A stretch of DNA of 64,000 bases from assembly GCF_000524195.1 (NCBI RefSeq), contig NW_020170486.1, positions 216,173 through 280,172 on the forward strand, in the 5' to 3' direction. Below the pieces are notes generated by a model. It made no database searches. It was given only the letters and a program-made list of their open reading frames with translations, and was not told where the DNA came from. Made by a program: the position numbers and the translations under genes. Positions 34,749-46,000 of the stretch are shown one piece after another (positions within the stretch are counted from its first letter, which is position 1; every line of letters starts with the position of its first letter). This stretch comes from Echinococcus granulosus. Taxonomy: Eukaryota > Platyhelminthes > Cestoda > Cyclophyllidea > Taeniidae.

Positions 34749-37700
34749 CTAGTCGTTCTTCTTGAAAAAAGACTCTTTTGCTTGATAGAATTGATTCTCA
34801 CCTTCATCCTCCACCTCGGCTTGCTTCTCTCTCCAGAACCACACAAAGTTGATCCATATGTAGACGAGGAATGCCACCAACAGGCCTACAGCGCAGTACA
34901 CCGAGGTCAGCATTAGGGGCAGAAATTCTAAGTGTGGATACACACGAGGAAGAAGGATTCGATTAACAGCTAGAAGAGGGATCAAGCCAAGAAGGTGGAT
35001 TCGAGCGAGACTAGTCAATTCAGGCCAGAGAGTAGACAGAAGACCGCCAGTAACTGGATTTGACGAGCGTCCCAACAGGAGATATTGAGTTAGTGTGTAG
35101 AGTAGGTAAGAAGACAGAACAATGGGTTGTTCTAAAAGAAGCGGGTAGCCATGTTCTAAATTTACTCGGGGAGAGGAATGCCGTTGGAGTTGTTTACTTT
35201 TAATACAATTAAGAAGTGATTAATTCGCCAAATTACATAGCTATGGGAGGATTTAACAAGGACCGAATCAACGCGGAACTATGAGACTACCAAACCTACC
35301 ATTTGGAGTAAATATCAATGGAAGGAGGCTAAAGTGAGCAACGGTGTTGACATAAAAGGCGATTCCCCGAAGTCGTCGTGAAGCCACAGCTAAAAATCTG
35401 CAATAGCTAAAGCACATGTTGCACCTTTTTTACTCAAAAGTTCACAGAGAAAAAAGGACCCACGTTAATGGAAGAGTTATCATAAGAACAGCCTTTTCAT
35501 GAACATGCCAGCCAAAGAGGAAGGACGCCCAAGCCGCGGCAACAATGGAGCGAAGAAGAATGAAACCGGAATCTACTGCTTGCATACCATCTCTATGCCA
35601 CTGGCAAAATACCAGACTGGGCTATAATAAAGAAGCGATTAAATATTAGTTTTACACTCCTCGGACAGTTGGAAAGAATAAAGGGAATTACAAGCATGAA
35701 AAGAGCAGTCAACAGGGCTGTGTGCAGAGGTCGGATGGTGAGTAGACAGAGGTGTTCATAGTTGCCCGTCAGTCCACTGGTCATTGGCACCTGATTCTCC
35801 AAAGATCCTGTCGGCTGGCGCAAACATAAGTGGGAAAATAATCCTGAAGGAATCACAATGACTTGTAAACAAACTGCCACTTGGGAGGGGACAGGTAACA
35901 GGAAATTGGAGTATTTGCATCCAACATGGTCTACGTTCAGCTACAGGGCTACTAAGTAGACATAAGTAGTATTGGTGACGGGGTACAGCTGATGCAGTGA
36001 ACAAGTGAATCCCGGTACATTTACTACTTTTTTTCGCAGCGAAAAATTGAATAAATTGGTAAAACAGAATTAGGGAAAGGAAAGGCTCGTCACTTGATGA
36101 CATAATCAACATAAGAATACGCAGGATGAGAGTGCTGGCGAGACTGAGGTGATGCCTTTTAACAACCCTCCCAATCTCATCCTTAACTCATATTATTTTC
36201 CAGTATGAGATCTTACGCCGCTCTCTAACATCGGAAATAGAACTTCACGTCTACTGATTCGCTCGTCTTGGGAAATTATTTAAAAGAAGTTTGACTGGTA
36301 CGCCGCGAAGTTGACTCGCATGGAGTGGACAGACCACAGTTGTATTCGTTTGGCCAGTAGCAGATGAGCGATACTGTCGCCATACCGAAGCCACTTCCCA
36401 GCACAGCTCAAGTAGACAGTCAGTAAACAAAAGATGTGGTTCTCGATAGCCGGTGCAGAAGAAACAGATTCACAGTCGTTTAGATGTCCTCACAAATCTT
36501 TATGCTCATGTGGATGACGACCATCCATTTCATGATCTCCACAACCTTCCCCTTTTGATGATGTGATGGCGGCTTTGATGTCACCAAATTGATTTATCAC
36601 ACTATTCTAGTCCCTTACGGCACGACATTCTATACTTCCGTCGAAAGAAAAGGACCCTCATCTGATTCGCCTTCAGCTTCGTCCCTGGAATCGACTTCCA
36701 CTCAACTCCTAAGGCAGACGGCGCACCCTTCACATTCAACCAAAATTCCGTAAAAAGTCCTCTCCAAATAGGAGTACCCAGACGGACTGATACTAATTAC
36801 TTATAAATGCTCATAAATAGTTACGCGCATTGGATAAACGTCCACAAGTCTCAGTGAAATAATGCCGAAATACACGATCTCCTTGCCTATGAAATACGTG
36901 ACTCATTATAGTACAGAACAATAGCTACTGAAAACCGAAATAAGTAGCAGTGACTCTTATACCAATTGACCTACAGTAACTCGATTGGTAGCCTTTACTA
37001 GTTCAATCATCCCAAGTAATAAAACATACCAGAGGCACTAAACATCTTATCCGCAGCATTGTACAAAGCCCAGAAGTTTGGAGCCCAATAGGAGTGGCAC
37101 AAACCACGTTGAAACGGAAATAACCTTGCAAGCAACTCTGCCAATTTACCCTAAAGAACGAGCACATATTGTGGGGACGAAATTAAACTTACCCAATAGA
37201 TAAAAGGCGCCAAAGAGACTGTGAATACAATACCAACAACTGCAGCCATTAGGAACAAACGGCCAAGCACAACTTTGACTCGACCACTCTCTAGGGCAGT
37301 GAGTCTATTTAAAGAAAGGCCAGACTACCTCTCTTTAGGCAGTAATGAAAGAGCATAAAAACAAAGTAGACGGGAGCAACATAAACGAAAATATGCTTGA
37401 AGTTGAGCAAAACAGAAAACCAAAATCCACTCCATAGGAAATTTCCCTAAAAAAAACAACGGAAACCATTAAAGGAATAGAGCGATCCTACCTGAAAGGC
37501 TTTGAGGATGGATAGGAATAGTATGCCAAAGAGAAATCCGTTGTACTGAAAGTGAATGTCTTTAAAGGGACAAAACGTTAAAGAAGTCGGATGGATGGGG
37601 ACGCAGCTATTGATGGGTTACATTTTACCAAAAAATATGGAAAAATAAAGGATACGATCAACCACAAGTAGTCCAAAATTAAAGGCGAAGAGAAAGGTTG

Positions 37701-38208
37701 CAGTCAAAAAGGTTATACGAGCCTTATCTCCAAGCGGTCCGAATATTTTATGCAGCATGCTTAACACAGCACATACGGAAGAAACACCTAACTTACCTAC
37801 AAATTGAATAAAGGAGGAGGCATTCAGACAATAAAACCGTTATACGTTGGAAGTAAATTGTAGTTAATGAGGAGTAGGTCTCAGTAGACAGAACCACCAT
37901 TTTAGGGTCCAATTTGCTACCAATTTGTGCCAGAGCCCACTCAAAATAGGCAAAGAAGGGGGGATAATCCAAAGTCCACTTGCTTGTAGCCTAAGGCAAA
38001 TGATATGATCTAATGAATGGGGGGAGCTAACCTCACTGTACCACTCCGATATGTTGGTGCAGTATGTGATAGCAAGCCAATTTCTATGAACCTCAAAGTC
38101 CGTAGAATGACTAAATTATGCCATAAAGTTGGGTACCTACTATGCCCCAAATAAAAGGCTTTTAAAAGCTGCTGAAGCCAAAATTATCAGAATTCCATCA
38201 AACAACAT
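34749..38208 (-). CDS. ALG8: Dolichyl-P-Glc:Glc1Man9GlcNAc2-PP-dolichol alpha-1,3-glucosyltransferase
   Basis: Multi-pass ER membrane enzyme that adds the second glucose to the lipid-linked oligosaccharide used for N-glycosylation. Twelve exons: 38208-38141, 38110-38032, 37990-37797, 37759-37656, 37559-37492, 37446-37329, 37290-37193, 37150-37030, 35879-35692, 35621-35464, 35397-35300 and 35131-34749, phases consistent, 558 residues (human 526). Diagnostic stretches are [79 protein letters not shown] and [12 protein letters not shown]. These alternate with hydrophobic helices as in the GT57 family. Most introns are 31-45 nt; intron 8 is 1.15 kb. A 3' splice site ends 6 nt before the start codon. 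Shares a 730-bp divergent promoter with the folate dehydrogenase gene. Confidence 0.95.
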
Positions 38209-38938
38209 AATTTTCTGAAATGAGAAAAAATAGTGCAAGGTTAGTCGGTGTTGAAAACAGGAATAGCCATTGCTTAAACTGGTGGAACCCTCGAGGGTGG
38301 AGTATACGTAGATGATAGTATGTCAGTATAAAGAAGGCAAAGAGATTGCATAAATCACTCTTGGTTAAAAAAGGTATCCACGTTGTCCAAAGGGAAGTAG
38401 AAAATCACCGGGCGTAGAAACAAGACAAAGACGATACCAAAATCAAGGCAATAACAGCGAAAAGAGAATGACTGCTGCCAGCATTCTAGCACAAATATTG
38501 ACGAAGCCGAAAACGTTTCATGGAACAACAGAACAATGGATACCACTTAAGCTAATAACGAACAAGGCCTTAAACTGCAAACTGAACAGGTATAAAAACT
38601 AATCTCCAGAAGTACGGGAAACCTCGAATTAAATTCAATACTGTTGTGCCCTTGTTGCTACACTATCTACCCCCGGCTTCCTAAATACTCGGCCAGCCGA
38701 TTCCACTAAATTGGCAACTGGGTTAGAATTTAAGCCAATTAAAAATCTATCATTCTGGCCAATTGTTAATAAGAGCAGCAATGTAAAATCGCTTTAAAAT
38801 AACCTGCATAAAGCATCGAATATATGAAAAACCATGCCATTATTCTCGCATTAAACGATTTTATCTTCAGCATAACCATCTTGTAAAAGTAGAAACTAAA
38901 GGCTGTGCTTTTTAGGCTACTTTGACCCAGTTGCACAA
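38209..38938. promoter_or_regulatory. Divergent promoter region ALG8 / folate dehydrogenase
   Basis: 730 bp between two divergent start codons. No further exon is supported. The acceptor-like sites next to both start codons suggest that one or both 5' ends are formed by splicing. Confidence 0.45.
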
Positions 38939-40167
38939 ATGGCTAGGCTGCTTCTTGGTGGGCTGATTGCGGAGTAAAGCTTCGTTTCCACTTTTTTGTC
39001 AAATTTAGTTTATTTCTGTCATATACAGAAGTTTTGCTAAACTACAGTGTAACCCTTCGTGAGCGTCCTCTTTCTTTGTAGTCGAATACTGAAGGAGATA
39101 AAGCAAGAGATTTCATCCTTGAACGAATCTGGCCCTTTTGAACCAACATTGGCCGTTTTGCAAGCACGCTTCCCTCATTGCGATTTATTGATTCTTATGC
39201 ATGGAATTATTGAGTTGCATTTGTCTAATATTTCAGACTGGTTCTCATGACGACCCAGACGCCTACACACGCGGGCAAATTAGAGCAGCCGATTGTTCGG
39301 GGATCCGCCTCAGAAGAGTTACCGTTTCCAATGTATCCTCAAGTGAAGAGTTAGTTGGCCAGATTGCCGCGTTAAATTGCGACCCTAGTGTACACGGCAT
39401 TACCGTCCAGGCGAGTTTCATCGCCAAGTAATTAACGCTGCATTATAGCTACCCATAATCGCCAGCGGAAATTTTGACACAGACGAAGTCCTAAATGCGA
39501 TCGATCCGAATAAAGACGTCGATGGGTAGGGTTACTTCCCCGTCCCAACGTATTAGTCTATCCACCTGCCAATTAGCTCACATTTGCAGCGGCAGCTACT
39601 TGCGTTGGAAGCAGTGCCCCTTTCTCATTCACCCTTCCTGCGTAGCTGCTGCTTGTTTACTTCTCCTACAAGAGACCGGACCCATACCGATAGGTCTGCG
39701 CTGCCTGGTGGTCGGGCGCGGCCGACTTGTTGGTACTCCTGTGGCCAGCTTAATGCTACGATCTGCGAATGCTACCACCACCATCTGTCACACGGGTACC
39801 CGATGCCTCGAGGAGGAGGTAAATCGTGCTGAAATCCTCATCACAGGGGTCGGTAAGACCAATCTAGTGAAGGGTGATTGGATACGTGCCGGAGCAATCG
39901 TAATCGACTGCGGGATAGACGTTTCATCAGGTAAAAATCACTTGTTTCTAAATCAGATTCATTTGACATGATATAGGAAAGGTTCTTGGGGATGTTGAGT
40001 TTGAGAAAGCTGTCAGTCGTGCTGCATGGATAACACCAGTGCCAGGAGGTGTTGGACCTCTCACATTCGCCCTTCTCATGAGGAGCACTTTGAACGCAGC
40101 AAAAAGATTTCATAATTTGTCAACACACTCACCTTTAATGGAACCAACAGGTATCTTACTAGAATAG
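38939..40167 (+). CDS. Methylenetetrahydrofolate dehydrogenase/cyclohydrolase-like protein lacking the cyclohydrolase lysine
   Basis: FolD/MTHFD family; normally interconverts 5,10-methylene-, methenyl- and 10-formyl-tetrahydrofolate. Six exons: 38939-38973, 39082-39163, 39237-39410, 39449-39525, 39557-39930 and 39977-40167, 310 residues, about the length of one dehydrogenase/cyclohydrolase unit. [15 protein letters not shown] aligns without gaps to the human MTHFD1 segment before Tyr52, but the catalytic lysine of the YxxxK motif is Gln53 here (Tyr49-TRG-Gln53). VQLP (Gln97) and DVDG (Asp122) remain, as do the nucleotide loop [11 protein letters not shown] and [10 protein letters not shown]. 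The usual PCTPxG loop is replaced by HPSCVA-type sequence. No clear mitochondrial presequence is seen. Two introns begin with GC, one only 38 nt. Inference: cyclohydrolase activity lost, dehydrogenase possible. Convergent with WBP4, 91 bp apart. Confidence 0.88.
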
Positions 40168-40258
40168 AGTGCTTTTTACACAAATTGTAGAAACGATAAA
40201 GTTAAGAATGGTGCATTGACTTTGTACAACTGCTCCTACGAATATACCATCAACTAAG

Positions 40259-41930
40259 TCAGTCGTCGTTGTTTCGCCTTCTTAAATTTCGGGAAACATT
40301 GGCTTTTCGCTTAAAGGGAATGGGTGGCATTGGAGTGACACATGGTTCAGGTTTAATCTCAGGGTCAGATTTGGGTCGGAATTCAATTTTATGAACAGCC
40401 CTTTTGGCAGTCGACGAAACGGGTGCTTGTTTTTCCTCGAATTTGAGACGGTAGTGTGAGGATATGTCCGCCTCATTGACCTGCGAAAGGTGAGACAGGA
40501 GTTCTGCCTTCTCCGTAATCTCCTGCAGCTTCGCTTCATCACCCTTAAAAGTTTTACTCGCGAAAGAGGTGATTCGAAGCTTGATATCGCTCTCTGGTTT
40601 CACAGGCTCCAATTCCTCGGGGACAGAATACATGGACGCATTTTCTGCTGGTTCTCTACAAAGGCGGGGATTTTACATACAATAAAGACCCTACGGAATG
40701 AAAAAATCGAAGCATAAATGAGAAAGTTCCATAAACAATGGAGGCACACTTACTCAGGGATTACTGGTTGCCATTCACCCAGTAGGTTTATTCGCGGTCG
40801 CTTCTTATTGCTAGGAACCATAGTGACGGGTTTATCTTGGGGTATGGAACATTCAGTGGTTACAATCCTTGTAACATCTGGCGGTGGAAGTGGTGATTGA
40901 CTTTCATCAGGTGAAGCGCCAAATGCCTGGCAAACGGCAGTACTGGCTTCGGAGACACCGGACTCGCTTAGCTCAACAAGTCGGTTAAATAAAAACTGAT
41001 CCAGCCTTTTCTTCTCCTGCGAGACACACTCGGAATCATTTGCTGGTTGAATCGAGGTCTTAGGGCGCTCCCATTGCGTGACTCCAGTCTTCTTGTTCCA
41101 ATAGTACATTCGGCCATCGGTTGTTTTTACTTCCTTCCATTCATAAGTAATGGGTTTGGAAACCACTGGAACGGAAGCGATAGGTGGAGCAGACTTCTTT
41201 TTTTCGCTCTTATGCACCTTCGACTGTTTTGCTTCTTGTATTTTCTTCAACTTTTCCTTCATAGTACCAAACTGATCATCTGGCTAAGCTTAGGGAAAGA
41301 AAGTATTGATACCTGAGAGGTCAACACCATAACGTTTTGCGAGAGAGGGATCACGCTCAATATCCTTCATCATCCCAACAAAAGCCATCTAAAGGAGAAT
41401 CCAAATAAAAAAAGTATTCCCATACGTCATTGATGAGCGATATCTTCTCACGCATTTTCCCTTTAGAGGACGCAGTTGCGTTTCGTTGAAGCTCATTCAA
41501 CTTCTTTTGCACATTGCCGATATGACGCTGACCACTCTCGTGATTATTGATACTCTAAAATATACAATCAAATTGCAATCTGCCTAATATAGTGAATATG
41601 CCTCGAAGAAATGCAACATAGGTAGTAAGAAAGGGATATCATATTGAAGAGAATTTGGAATTACGATCAAGATCTATATGAACAATAGAACAACTTTACT
41701 AAGATTCTACACAGAGAAATGGATTACCGTAGATTATTACCTAAATTCTAGGACTCGTTATGACCTAGTGACCATAAACACCAGGGAGGAGCTTTACGCA
41801 TATATTTAGGCAGTACCAAGAGTTGCGGCAAAAAGCATTGGGTTCAAAAGCTTACAATGGAATTATCTTGAATCCAGCATTTGCAGATATCGCAATACTT
41901 CTTAGGATTACTTTTCCAGTAGTCAGCCAT
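40259..41930 (-). CDS. WBP4: WW domain-binding protein 4 / FBP21 (spliceosomal)
   Basis: Component of early activated spliceosomes in animals; its WW domains bind proline-rich splicing factors. Five exons: 41930-41856, 41554-41426, 41388-41326, 41283-40754 and 40655-40259, 397 residues (human 376). The N-terminus MADYWKSNPKKYCDICKCW continues into NNHESGQRH, a matrin-type C2H2 zinc finger. One WW domain lies in exon 4 (YEWKEVKTTDGRMYYWN to TQWERP); human has two. The C-terminal part has LLGEWQPVI and ends VSRNLRRRNNDD, both family marks. Exon 3 may end at 41326 (donor GTTGAC, in phase) or at 41313 (donor GTATCA, better looking but out of phase by one base); I chose the phase-consistent site. 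Divergent from the ribosomal P1 gene, 418 bp apart. Confidence 0.88.
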
Positions 41931-42348
41931 AGACCCAGGCTTAAAACTGGCGCAACGACGGCGATGCCTGTTAATTTGGCATAGCCTTAGGGGTAAATGT
42001 TGCTCGAAACAATTTTTGAGAAATTCCTTCCAGCGTGTATGCTGCTAAAAATTTTTATCTTAGCAAAATATGTATGCGATGGAATTTTATATTCGTCTGG
42101 TCTTCAATATAAGGCATTCTGTATTTAGCCTTCCTAGTTAAAAATATTTGCATTAAAAAGTCGTTTCTTTTTAGCTAATGAATATTGGGGGTAACGGGTG
42201 AGTTTGTTGATATAAGCTTATTGCCACCTTTTATAACCTGCTGTTGTTTTAAGCAGCTGCGCATATTCTGTCGCGAGAGTTTTGCCTAAGGCGTGTTGCT
42301 CCATACTTGGCTAAGGAACTAGTTCGGCTCACGCTCTATTAGTGTATA
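41931..42348. promoter_or_regulatory. Divergent promoter region WBP4 / ribosomal P1
   Basis: 418 bp between two divergent start codons. It includes T-rich stretches upstream of the ribosomal protein gene. No TATA box is convincing. Confidence 0.45.
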
Positions 42349-42778
42349 ATGGATACCAAGTCAGAAATTGCTTGCACTTATGCTTCTCTCATTCTCGCTG
42401 ATGATGACATTGAAGTAACGGGTTAGTCCCCATGACTTAGTCGGCTGCTTTGACCCTTACTAACGTTTGCTGTTTTTCTCTGTAGCTGACAAGCTTAACA
42501 CCCTGCTGAAGGCAGCCAACTGTAAATTCGTAGAGAGTTACGTCACAAGTCTCTTCGCTAATGCGCTCAGTGGACGCAATATTAAGGACATTGTCTCTGC
42601 CACATCGAGCGTAAGTGTTGCTCCTGCGCCTGCCGTCGCTCCTGGCCCCGCTGCCTCTAAGGTCTCTGGTGCTGCTCCGGCTGTAGAGTGTGCTCCCGAA
42701 TCAAAGAAGGAGGAAGAGAAAAAGAGGGAAGAATCTGAGGAGTCTGACGGTGATATGGGCTTCGACTTGTTTGGTTAA
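42349..42778 (+). CDS. RPLP1: 60S acidic ribosomal protein P1
   Basis: Stalk protein of the large ribosomal subunit, dimerises with P2 and recruits elongation factors. Two exons, 42349-42421 and 42486-42778, with a phase-1 intron of 64 nt, giving 121 residues. The N-terminal dimerisation half reads SEIACTYASLILADDD and LNTLLKAANCKFVESYVTS, clearly P1 rather than P2. A flexible Ala/Pro hinge (APAVAPGPAASK) precedes the acidic end. The tail is EESEESDGDMGFDLFG, whereas nearly all animals end DDDMGFGLFD. Its 3' end faces the copper ATPase 3' end less than 300 bp away. Confidence 0.95.
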
Positions 42779-43074
42779 GTCGTATATATCAAATCCCTGG
42801 ATGTAAGCAATCCCTCTTCTGATTATTCTGGGCTGATTTTTGGTGTGCGCTATTCGTTGCGTCTATCGCGGAAATTTTGGTGTAGGCGTGTGGTTGTTAG
42901 CATGTTTTCATGTCCCTACGCCTATAGCCGCACTTCTCGATTCCCCTTTAGCATCAGTGAAGGCAAGTTGACGCCTGGCGTTTATTTGTACAAACTTAAA
43001 CAGATAGCGGAATTTCGTCAGGTGGAATGTTTAGTGCGTCCGTTAGCCGGAGTGTTTGTGTTGGGTAGCTTGAG

Positions 43075-46000
43075 TTACTTGTTCGGAGTGTTGTCGCGTT
43101 TTACTCGTACCTGAAATGTAACCAAGCACAACGTAGTCCGTCGTGGGGCGTCGGTTGTTATGGTGTTTGCCACCTGAAATCATCCACGAGGTGTTACCTG
43201 ATCGATGGTGAGGCCGCTGTTTGTCAATAGCCTCAAGTATTTCTGCGACACGAGCGATGCTTCCGTGGGCTTCTTCCATCGCTTGAGCAGGAGTGAAAGA
43301 CAAACAACGGTGACGGAGGACGTGGCCATAGCTGCGGACGACATCCATGGCGCAAATTCAATTCCAATGGGGATAAGGAATCCCATCGCAACTGGAATGG
43401 CGAGGGCATTGTAGATCAGAGCAGCAAAGAAGTTGAGACGAATGCGACGCACTGTAGCCCTCGAAAGAGAAATAGCAGCCACTACATCTACGAGGTCATT
43501 ACGCACCAAAACGACGTCTGCTGTAGCCACAGCAACATCGGCACCACAACCGATGGCGATTCCAACGTCGGCTTGAGAGAGTGCCGGACTATCATTAATT
43601 CCATCGCCAACCATTGCGACGAATTCTCGTTTTCGCTGCCTCGGGGCGGTCGGGCAGATTCCACACCAAGCGCCTACAATCCATGTGCACGGATGAAGTT
43701 CAAAAGGTTAGTAGCATCATTGAGTCAAGTGCCTGCAGCTATCAGTGGGTCACTACTCACAACCATTCACTAGCCAAGGGAACTTAGATACACATAATGG
43801 GAATAAGAATTACCATGCCTACAGAAACATCGGCGATTACGCCACTGGCGTTTGTTGCGTTGGCCAATGTAGGTATATTTCCCCTTACGGTCATCGAAGA
43901 ATCTTTTGCGGCCAGATCTCTCGATCGGTACTCCGAGATCACCGGGATATAGGTAGAGGGAGGCCTCACTATCATCATCAGTGTCAGAATAGGAGTATTC
44001 CAGGAAAGAGGTTTCAGCCGTTTGATCCAAGGTGTCAGGGTGCTTTGAGGATTGAAGAAATGCCACTCGTTCACCGCTGCAGTGCGTGTCTCCCTCCACC
44101 TTACCATTTTTCATCGCCGTTTGGTTCAACTTCGAGAGTCCATTACCACTTGCTAATTTTTACAAGTTAACAGAATCATTAGGGAGCGCATTGAAAGGGG
44201 AAGTGCTCACAAATCCCTTGGTACAGGATATTTTCAAGAGGACGGATTACCTTTGACATGTCGGGTCTGTATCTGCCTAACTTGCATAGCCTTGTGTGCA
44301 GGAATCACCTCGCTGTAGACATCACGGATACCGACCTGGAAGGTAAGGGTGAAACAAGTGACTGGAGCTCATTATTTGAGTATTGCGACTCAGGTGTTTT
44401 GGGCGTAAAAAAAAAGAAATCAGGCGTCAATTTGTCGGCTCCGTGAAAACGCCTACTGCCATGAAGATAGCACTTGTCTTTACTTGACAGAGACGACACT
44501 TCAAAAAGTGGAAGAGGCCAGATAATCACCAATAAGCCTAACCTTTCTCGCGATGGAGGTGGCAGATCGAGTATTGTCACCAGTTAAGAGAGCCACGTGA
44601 ATCCCCATGACTTTGAGGGCTGCAACAGTTAGAGCAGCCTCAGGTTTGATCGGATCAGCAATTGTTATGAGAGCAACCAGACGACCATCGACTGCCACAT
44701 GAACTACAGTGCGTCCCTCCTCCTCATCCATTCGTACGACAGAATCCAAATCCATCAATGGAATGGCGACAGCGTTCTTCTGCATCCACCTCTGATTGCC
44801 TATGAGCAGATGGTAGGTGCCGCCTTGAGTCACATCTATAGGAGGTAGGAATGAAAGACAGGACACTGGGATCATCCCCTTTAATTCACTCAACACACTT
44901 TACACAGAACAAACTGATGGAAGGCAAAAAAGAGACAGAATGAAGGTGAAGAGAGAGAGATGGAACTGTATCCTACACCCAAAACCAAAGACTGAAACCC
45001 ACTAGCCCAAGAAAGTGGTGAATTGTCCGAGTTCCACCTCACTGAGTAGTAGTTCAGTTCCATTCGCAGAGCAGCATCGTAGTCAGCGTAGAGTTGGGTC
45101 TGTTGAACTGACTGTCTATCTGATGGCAAACGAGTAGGTCGAGGTAGTTCAGGTCCGCTAGGGCAGTCCTCCGGAGACACGATGACATCACAGGACATTC
45201 CATAGCCCGGTGAAGTCTCTGCATTGATCACCTTATAGAAGATATTACCAGGTGACAAGTCAATCTTACCTTGGCAAACTCTGACTTCCAAATGCTCCCG
45301 TTTGGCTGATCACTGAAGGCGGATTGAGCACTGCGAAGCATGCGAACAATAGCTGTTGCAATTGGATGTTGAGCTGTGGACTCCGCACTACCAACCATGT
45401 AGAGGAGACGACTTGGTGAAGTAAGTGCGTGTGGATCAACTTTTTGGTTTTTTGATTCAGGCTAAAAGCGTAGGTGGCTTTGTTTTAATCATCAAAATAG
45501 GCGATTCGTACCTACACTGAAGGTGTTGACAACAATGACGTTTACAAAGTGCCGCCAGTAATTATTCGAGTGTGACGTGTGCGTACTACAAACTTGCACC
45601 ATGCCAAAGGTAGCAACGGCTTAGAGACCTATTTTCTACCCTAGGTGACAAGGGGAAGGAAGAGGAGGCGGAGGAGGAGTTGTGAAACACTGGCATCAAC
45701 AATTGACACAACGGATTGACAAACACTACCTGGATGGAGCAGTACGCAAATTAGGCATTCTATCGCTGTCATACAGCATCACTTCACTTGTCACATGATT
45801 TATTGATGGGTCTCTGATCAGGGTAGGCGTAAAGATAAGATCACTGGCATTGGGTAGCATCTTTATAAGTGGACTTACATTGGAAGGCGTTGCAGGCATA
45901 AACATGACTATTCGTGAGATTTGAGGACGACCCATGGTGATTGTTCCAGTCTTATCGAAGAGGATAGTAGAAACCTTAAAGTATTTGTGGATAATTGGAT

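Noticed and set aside
43745..44170. 141-codon plus-strand frame opposite ATP7 exon 21
   Set aside because: Antisense shadow of the exon that joins in phase to both neighbouring ATP7 exons.
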